The position numbers and the translations under genes were made by a program. From assembly GCA_964020155.1 (NCBI GenBank), contig OZ026554.1, positions 1,897,747 to 1,961,746 of the forward strand: 64,000 bases of DNA. Direction: 5' to 3'. Positions 35,701 through 44,700 of this stretch are shown here, piece after piece. This stretch comes from Chondrilla cf. caribensis. Lineage: Eukaryota > Porifera > Demospongiae > Chondrillida > Chondrillidae. The notes under the pieces are model-generated. The model was not told the origin of the DNA. It did no database searches and worked only from the letters and a program-made list of their open reading frames with translations. Position 1 is the first letter of the stretch; each line of letters starts with the position of its first letter.

Positions 35701-38700
35701 AGTGTGTACAGTACGCACAAAGTATTCATTCTACCCCCCTTACTCTTCTTGAAGGCGGCAGTGTGCCAGTTTCGATCCTGATTCTTAGCAATTTCACCAA
35801 TTATCTTATCAATCAGTTTGCCAACTCAAGGTGCGTGTGTACTTGTTATATGTTTGTGAACAGTGTACGTAATATTACCACTGTAATGAAGTTTATGTAC
35901 CATTTTGACAAAACAGCTCCATTATGAATTTAAAAAGGTTACAGTATGTTTAAAAATGTTAAAATTACAGTTGTGATTTATAAGGCTTGTGGTTTAGAGG
36001 CCAGGAGGTATGTAAATGCTCTAATTGGCCATCCACTGGTGATATTCATAGTATAACAAAATGGATGTTGCCTCTGTTCATAGTCTCATACCTAGCCCCA
36101 CATCTGCCTGCCATTTTATTTGGGTGTGGTAACTATCTGCAAAATCCTTGACCACTCTTCTGGATTTCATAACGGCCAATCATATTGTAGAAACCATATT
36201 TCTTGTGCAATAGTCACATGACGTCATGCTTGATCTTAGTCTCGTACCCAGCGTCACATCCACCCGCCATATTATTTGGGCGTTATTGGGCCATAGCAAC
36301 ATTATTAATGAAGAAACGTTGTTGAGGAGGAGAGAACCGACAATGTGGCACATGGGTTGTATCAGGGCAAAAACAGCAATTATCGCTCTGTGCCAACATT
36401 TCAGCTTTAGACAAATTATTTCAAGTCATCCAAGCTAGTCATGCAGAACACAAGTGATATTGCATGAGTAAAATCCAAGGATTTTGCAGATAATGCCCAG
36501 ATCCACTTTTCTGCCCAAATAATGGGAGTGGGGCTTGGTACGAGCCTACACTGTTCAGTGAGAATATGAATGTAGATGATAATGGCACTGCAGCTCATTA
36601 GCAACATCAAAGAGCAGTAGGTAACAGCAATAAGAGTCCTAGTTGGAAAATCCCAGTAGGCAGCATCAATTATGAATTTAGACGTCATTAAAAGTTAAAA
36701 AACAGCTTATAATCCTGTTCACCATACGTAGACCAGGTATCAGGTACATTGGTTGATATTTGCTGATTGTATTGCAATCCTTGCTGTAATGAAAGTCACT
36801 TTCTGTGCCTTGGTTTGAAAAGTAATTTTTATATCATTTTGTTTCTTTCAACTGCGAACTGTACTAGGACAAATTGATATGCTACGTATGTTTCAAAAAA
36901 ACAGTTTAAACTTGTAACTGACTGGTACAGTATGTACATGTAATATTCTTCGGACTCTACGTCCATTGTACGTATGTACCATACACATGCAGACATTACA
37001 TAAATATTATTAAAAATGTTGTGAATAAGAACTCATTTGTGAATGTGAACAGATGCCAAGTACCGTATAGTGGGAAATTTTTGTGGAATAAAATTTTGCA
37101 GATGGCTCCAAAAATGAAAATTTTCGGATTAAATTTTTGCAGATGATGGCCACAGTTATGTAATAGAACAACGAGAATGCCTAGTTTGCGTTTTTTATTT
37201 TCACAGGAGTTAGGCCAACTGCGAAAATTTTGTCCTGCAAAAATATCCCGCTATATATGGTATAACTGTATACTTTGGTAGTAGTTACATACGTCTACAT
37301 ATACGTGTACTTGACCCTTGTTCAGCGATTTACCGCCTGATGTCAGTGCTTATCAAGAGGTCATCTCTTTGCAAGTTGGTAATTCATCTGGGTTCTCCTC
37401 TCAGCTGAACAACACTCCAATTGAGATCACGTTCAAGCTCAATAAGGAAGTCAGTCACCTTAATTTAGCAATTTCTATTTATTTGCATGAATATTTCTCC
37501 AGTTTACTTTTGATCACCATCAATCTCTCCAGCTGTTTTTAACAGCACCTGAGATTGCATTTAGTATGTATTGTAGTACAGTCAGACCTCTTCACAACAT
37601 CACCCTTGGTAGTCATGATTTGCTTTTTACAATGTTTCTCAGATTTTCTGCCTCATAGGGTGGAAATTTAACTGGTTGTTGTTTTCATGTCAATGTTGTA
37701 ATATTTACTTGAGAGACCTATTCCGAACCGACCTTGCTTATAAGGACATTTTCCATTACATTGGATTTATTCTAGCTACATTCAGTTGGCAGACAGTTGG
37801 CCTTTATACAGTCAACGTATTCATGTGGCTGCTCCCTTTTCTAAGGGTCTTACTCTTTGCTATGTGTTGTTAATAATTATAAATAGCTGGAATCTAGAAC
37901 CAATGTGAATTTTTGTTTCCTGGCTCTATGCTTTGGCAATGGTGGGGGAAGTTTGTCCCTCACATTTAGCTCTGGCTGTGCTTGTACACTGTAGAACACT
38001 GAAGATTTGGTGGAAACTGCATATTGTGTATTTTGGAACTTTACAGGTAACACGAGGTACGTACATATGTGTATGTTCAATGTAGATCGTACAAATGTAT
38101 TATTTGACCAGATCTGGGACAGGACCTTTTCCTCGGGTAGGGCGATGAGAGCAAACAAGTGGTTCACAAACCAACTACAGCACATTGCAATTTGACACAC
38201 TGCAATCAAGTCATTACAGTAAATGCAGCTTCCCATTCAATTAACTAATTTGACCAATTTTCTCTCGTCTGCAACATCAAGAACAATGTAGCAATAGCAA
38301 AAGTTGCCATCCCATGACACAAGCTAGCTATGCCCCTTCCAAACTGGATGTGTAGCTTTACAGTCAAACTTTGAAGCTGATAATTGCCAAGTTTTGAAGG
38401 GACACAACTAATGCATACATACCTATCATGTGCATACAAGTATGTCATTATTCTTCATTGTATTATCTATTAATATGTGCAATTGTATCCTTACAGTGTG
38501 GGTGGATGGTCTGACAACGGACTCATCACTTCATACAATAGCTCTGAGAACACAGTCACTTGTAGCAGTACGCATCTGACGTCTTTCTCTATATTGGTTG
38601 CTGTCACACAAGTATGTTCACATAGTAGTACACATGTGTAGTGTGTAGACTGCTGACGTGAAGTTCGAGTGCTATAATGTGAGCTTCATAGCTGCTTTTG

Positions 38701-41700
38701 AAGCTGCTTTCAAGGATTTAGTTGAAGTGACTTACGTATGTACGTACATACGTATGTGTGGGTCCCTACCTGGTAAAGTGGTATGTTGGTGTCCTCTTAA
38801 AACTCTTAAGTTGTGGAAACATTTCCCATATATGGTAACGTGTTGTGATATTGTGTTGATTGAATTTATCAAAGGGAAAAAATTGTCCACACATACAGTG
38901 GCACACTTCCATGATGTACATATTATGTATAGTTTCTATATGTTGCTTAAAGTGGTTGTTTATCTCTCCTATAGCCCACTTCTCCACGAGAAGAACTGAT
39001 TCTGCACATTGCCTCATATATTGGCTGTGCTATCTCTTTCATATGTTTAGTACTCACTATAATCTTCTTCCTATCATTGGGGTAAGCTACAGCACAGTAT
39101 CTGTACAGGGTAACCTGCTTCACTGAATTCTATCCAGTACCATTTCCATGTGCCTTGCTCTTTACGTTTAGAAAAGCACTGGTTGGTCCCAAGGAGGGAG
39201 GCAAGAATTTCATCAGCTTTGTTCATGTTAACCTTTGCTTGTCTCTAGCCATCGGACTGCTTGTTTTTATGGCTGGTATAGAGAGTGGCACCAGCTTTAA
39301 GGTAAATAGCATTACATACATGTGTACATTGTGTTTAACTTTTGTGAATGCTTTCAGAACCTTTAAAGTACTTAGATATATTGCAGCCTTTAAATTGTTG
39401 TATATCTCATAATCATATTTTACATTTGTTTTGTCTATTGATATGACCTAATGCTATGAATTTCATTTTGTCTCCATCTTACAGGCCGCTTGTATCATTG
39501 TAGCTGTACTTTTACACTACTTCTTTCTGTCTGTGTTCGGTTGGATGCTGTGTGAGGTGATTGTTCTCTACAACCTCCTGGTGAATGTCTTCCCAGAGAA
39601 AGGTTTACACTTTAACCGAAAGAAATGGCTGATCTTCTTTTCCTGCATTGGTTGGGGTGAGTTTGTTCATCACAGAAGGGACATGTTCACTGGTCTCCCT
39701 ATGCATTGATAGGACGGTGGTTTTATTTCATTGATTAACCTTTCAGAGATGCTACACTGTGATTCACTTTCTGTGGATAAACATAATATGGTACAGTTTG
39801 AAAAAAAAAACTAAACGTTACCGGATAAAAGTTACATGTTAATCTGAAAACGGAAAACCCTTATCAGTTAAAAGTTAACTGATTGTTAACCGTCAATGGT
39901 ACATTATAAATTCTTAATTGTTGAAGAAGAATGACTTAAAGCATCAAAGGCAAGTGTTCGGGTAACAATTCAACAGTACAAAGACAGGAGACCGTCTCTC
40001 GTCTTCCTGGATGTGGTTGACCGACTCTTCGACGGATCGATCCTGAGTTATGCAATTTGCACCTGTCATTTGGTAATGTACGCTTACGTATTAGTGATTA
40101 TGTAATGAGAAAACTACCGGTAACGGATAACGGTTGACAGTGAATTCTTGTTAATCCGCCACAGTTTTGTCTGCCTAACTTTTTAATCTGCCACAATTTC
40201 CGGTACCGATATAACGTACAAGTACCAATAAATATCCAGTTAATCCACCAAACTCATTAATCCACAATATTTTTGAAAGCCAATTGTGGCAGATTAACGA
40301 GTATTCACTGTATTAATATTCCTAACCTGATGGGTTGTAAGCTCCTCTAATCCCATTTGAATGCACTGCACCTCACTTGTATGCAGTTTTCATGTCTTAA
40401 AAGATTGCTGTTCTGTTTTGCACATGTCTGTACATCCAATCACACCTGTATGCTCCACTGTATTCAGGCTATCCTGTTCCTGTGGTCATCATCACACTGG
40501 CATCAAGGTGGAACAGCTACTATGTGCTTGACCCTCGAGTCAACTGCACTGTTAATGAGACAGACGAACGATTTAGTTATTGTGTCCACGCGTGAGTTAC
40601 TCTTGTCAAGTTCCCTTGCACACATTTGTACTCATGTAAACAGCACACACTCTGGAAACTGACTTATTTGCATATTTTTCCCCAGGAATTATTATTTGCA
40701 TAATTTTGGCGTGGGTGTGTTGGGATTTTCAAATTAATCTTATGTGCATGTACATGTGTTTGTACGTACGTAGGTGTTGGTTGTCAACGAAGGATGGCGT
40801 TATTGCTGCATTCATTGGACCGATGTTAATCATTATTCTAGTAAGTGAATACCGTTGTAATAATGTTAAACATTGGTACATTTGTAGTTCACCCGTCAAC
40901 TTTTTTACGTGGTCACTGTGTGTACCATACAGCACCCATCAAGTAAGTGGTTATATACTGTTTTATACTACAGTACTGGTCTGTATTAAGGGGTATATGT
41001 GTGTTCTAGAAAGAGACGCGTGTATCGAACTTGAAATTTCCAATTGCATTTACCAAAAATAGGATAAAATTAGAAATAAAGTTAATAAGTCTCCGTACTT
41101 GAACATTGATTGCATTTCTACAATTTGCAGTGTGTTAATTGGCGGGTAAGTTTTATGCTTTATACCCAGTTGAAATGTAGTATTTTACATTTACGTATTT
41201 CAATTTTCCATTTTGTGCGTAGATCAATTCAGTTCTATTGATATTTGTTGTGCGAAGTTTATATAAACATTGGAAAATGCGCAGTTCATTTGAAGGAAAA
41301 CAACAGGGCCAAACCAGACAAATTGGCATGTATGTATTGTGTGTGTGTGTGTATACATGTGTGTGTACGTGTGTACGTGTTCGTGTGTGTGTACGTATGT
41401 GTACATGTGTGTGTACGTGTGTATGTGTGTGTGCCCATGCAAGTATGTATGTGTTATATAATAATGCGTGCACAAAATGCCTGCCACACCTCTGTCAATT
41501 CCCACCCATAAATGCATAATTTTTTCAATGGGAGATTTTTGATGTGAAATTCTATCTTAGTATTGTTTTTTTAAATATCTTATGTTTCGTGGGGAGATCA
41601 AAAAGTGCAGTTTGTGAATGTCCGTGTTATTTGCACACTTCCTTCTGCTATTTCACACTTGTAACTATTGTTATCAAAATTTGTGAATTGATTGCCTAGC

Positions 41701-44700
41701 AACTCCATGATCAGCTACAATAACAATTCTGTGTTAATATGCAGTTATATTATATCATACGGAAACATACCTATAACAACCAAAGTACCTTTGATAGAGC
41801 TGTAGTGGATGTAAGCACTTTATCTTGATGGTCAACTCAGGCTTCACTCTCGTAAACATTCAAACCAGTGTCTGTATATCCATTTTGTTTAATATGTTTC
41901 GTTGTGTAGTAACCTTTTCAAAACAATGATATTCCTTCTCCCTCTGACTGGAATCACTTGGATCATTGGTCTTTTTGCTGTCAATGCTGAAACCAGTGTG
42001 TTTGCCTGGTTGTTTCTGATCTTCAACTCTACTCAGGTACACACTATTGTGACTATATATGTATATGCATGTATCATATGTTTCATTCCAACATATAACA
42101 TGATTTGATCTCAACCTCATGAGTCTGATCGAAGTGGTTCAATTGTTCCTTGCACACATTTTCACCTCTTGACTTCAAAACAGGTGTATCAGGAAAAGTA
42201 TACGTATAAACAAGTGTATATTATGGGTGTACTATTGCAAAGCATACTATTTGTGCAATTGCAATAAGTGCAAACACCGAGGCTAGAGTTAAAGACAGCA
42301 AATGATGTGCATTGAAAGGCACATTGCAATGTATTGTTTTCAACCACAAGGACACGGACAGTATGTTACAAATGGGTATTGTTCCTACAAATTAGAAATG
42401 TTTCAGTGTGGTCCCCACCATTAGGAGGGCATGTAAACTTTGTGTGATTTGTCGTGTGATTGGAAAACAGCTGAAAATGCCTCAAAAATTTTAAGCAGTT
42501 TGTGATCAGATTCATTACGTTGAGACCACACAGGGGGGTTATAACGGACCCGGCGTTGTTGGAGATTTTAGGTGATAAAAGATTGGAATGTTGAATATTT
42601 ATCACCTACGTCACCACTCGCGGCGAAATGATTGCGCAATGATTTCGTTCAGGCGACAAACTTACGATAGAAGACCTACTTTATGCAAGTGCAGTTGTGC
42701 TGAGATGCAATCAGCAAACGAACGAACATTATCACCAATTGTATTAGATGAAAATAAACGCATATGCTGAAATGAACGACTAAATTGAGCAAGGAAGTGC
42801 ATAAAACATCGATAGTCGAAACAAAATCGTAATTATCGCAAAGGTTAACCATTGAATTATCTTGAGAAATGGCACGCACATTTCATTACAGTACAAAATC
42901 GAAGACATACCTTTAGAGATCTTCAAAGTTTACTTGGTTTGCGAGCGATCTTCAGGAACCTTGCAATATACGAAACAACGGCTACTCCTCCATAACATGT
43001 TGCGTAATAACTATAGCAACGTCACATTAAATGGCGGACGGGCGGTTGTTTCTTAAAAACGGTGTTTGCCGCATCAGTAGATGGACCTTTTCGAGTATTA
43101 TTATATCTTATAACGATAGAGAACGATGTCGTCTACATTCTGACCGTGAGGGAAGATGTTATAATCAGGTATGTTAAAGTTATACGAAGATTACACCTAT
43201 TTTCTCTGCGTTTTATGTGTATTTTAGTACATTTTCAATTATAACTCTAGTGTTAGAGATTATAACATCTTCCCTCACGGCAGATCTTTAGATAATAATG
43301 CACTCTTTCATTTGATACCAATTTGAAGTTCATCCAAGACCATTCACTGATGCGGAAAAAGCGATTTTTACCCCAAAGGACAATTTACTTGTGACGTGTT
43401 TAGAGCTTCTTGATACATGCTATTCAATCGATTTTTTACTCAGACTTTAAAATGAGATCGAAATTATTGGTACATATCAAAAAAATGATTTATTATTATT
43501 CCTCAGGTCTATAAATGCGGTATGTTTTCGGGGTTGATATGCGTCGGCCATTTTATTGCTATTCTCGGGGTCCGTTATAATGACCCTGTGCAGACAGTTC
43601 TATGTACAGTATATCCTTTGGAGTGTAACTCCTGCATGTACATACATATGCCCTATGTACTGTACATACTTCACCAGTGTCCTTGTTGACCCTTACTTCC
43701 AGGGTATTGTAATATTCCTATTCTATGTTCTCCGACATGAGAGGGTGACGTCCAGGCTGCCTAAGCTTAGACCGCATTTTGCTAGATGTTGGAGGTCACA
43801 CTTTCGCCGTAGGAAGTTACACAGTCCTTCAACAGAAGAGACTGCGCAGCAGAAACAGAGCCTCAAGGTTTATGTGTACATGATGAGTGTATTATCATGT
43901 TTATTTCCCATCTGTGGTATAACATGCCAGACAATTGAGGATGCTGTGCGTATACAGGAAGGCGTAGGACTCCAATTTGCTCAATAGTGCTTAAATGAGT
44001 AGTAACTAAACATGGGTAACGATATCAAGGACCTAGTTCGTATGATAGTCATACTTTGTTATGTAAGTATTGGTCATCATCTAGGGGGATTTGCTGTACC
44101 TCTCTATTCATTTCATGATTCTCAGTTAGCTATTGCAACCTATTCAGATTACTGAGGGTCTACTGTATGTCAATAGATGTTACCTGCAGTGGATGCAGTT
44201 TGTATGTAATTGTACCTTCAAACACCTTGTTATAAACTGTTATTCTAAGTTGGTGATGAGATAAATTGCTGCATTTTGATCGTCTTGTCTTGCCATTGTA
44301 CACAGCAAAGAACTGTGAGGAGTATACGACAAATGTGTGAGTTTTTCTTATGAGGTTGATTCTGTGTATATTGTCGTAACACTGTTCAGGAAAACCGGGG
44401 CTGGCAGTGGAGTGTGTTGAGTGGAGTGAATCTGCTGTTGCTATACACCAGCACAGGACCTGTTGTCAACTACCGTATAACGGGAAATTTTTCTCGGGAC
44501 AAACTTTTCGCAGATAGATCTAAAAATGGAAATTCCTGGATAAAATTTTCACGGTTGCTGGCTTACCGTGCAGAATGAGAACACAATTATACCTAATTCA
44601 CGGATTTTATTTTTGTAGATGTTAGGCCAACCGTGAAATCTGCTAAAATTTTGTCCCACTTTTTGTCTATACGGTTTTGGCAAATCAGTGTATGTTTATA

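Larger units (their letters stand above)
27936..38611 (+). other. GPCR ectodomain block II: HRM, SEA-like, Cys-rich, HRM, GAIN, canonical GPS
   Basis: Exons 27,936-28,220 (HRM with RFNRRCNELGQWEG), 28,859-29,054 (SEA-like), 30,412-30,527 (HCLCVN..CACVSGTC), 31,499-31,604, 32,347-32,460 and 32,952-33,046 (split HRM, KCSSSGQWERP). GAIN is in 33,182-33,369, 33,473-33,521, 33,725-33,793, 34,497-34,608, 35,119-35,196, 35,755-35,830 and 37,326-37,449. GPS is in 37,995-38,056 and 38,497-38,611 and reads CVFWNF, VGGWSDNG, TVTCSSTHLTSFSIL. The expected autoproteolysis point is Leu|Thr at 38,578/38,579, which would leave TSFSILVAV as tethered agonist. Exon phases are the same as block I in order, and one GAIN exon is 49 bp in both. 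Confidence 0.85.
38975..43867 (+). other. Seven-transmembrane region of the adhesion GPCR
   Basis: Eight exons: 38,975-39,081 (TM1), 39,172-39,301 (TM2), 39,485-39,656 (TM3, FGWMLCEVIVLYNLLVNVF), 40,468-40,591 (TM4, GYPVPVVIITLA), 40,774-40,840 (ECL2/TM5, CWLSTKDGVIAAFIGP), 41,223-41,329 (TM5 end/ICL3), 41,910-42,036 (TM6-7, LTGITWIIGLF and FLIFNSTQ), 43,703-43,867 (TM7 end GIVIFLFYVLRH and basic tail). The TM3, ECL2 and TM6-7 motifs are those of class B2 receptors. The ECL2 Cys needed for the TM3 disulphide is present (CW). The long intron before the last of these exons holds a 1.06-kb transposon-like element. Confidence 0.9.
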
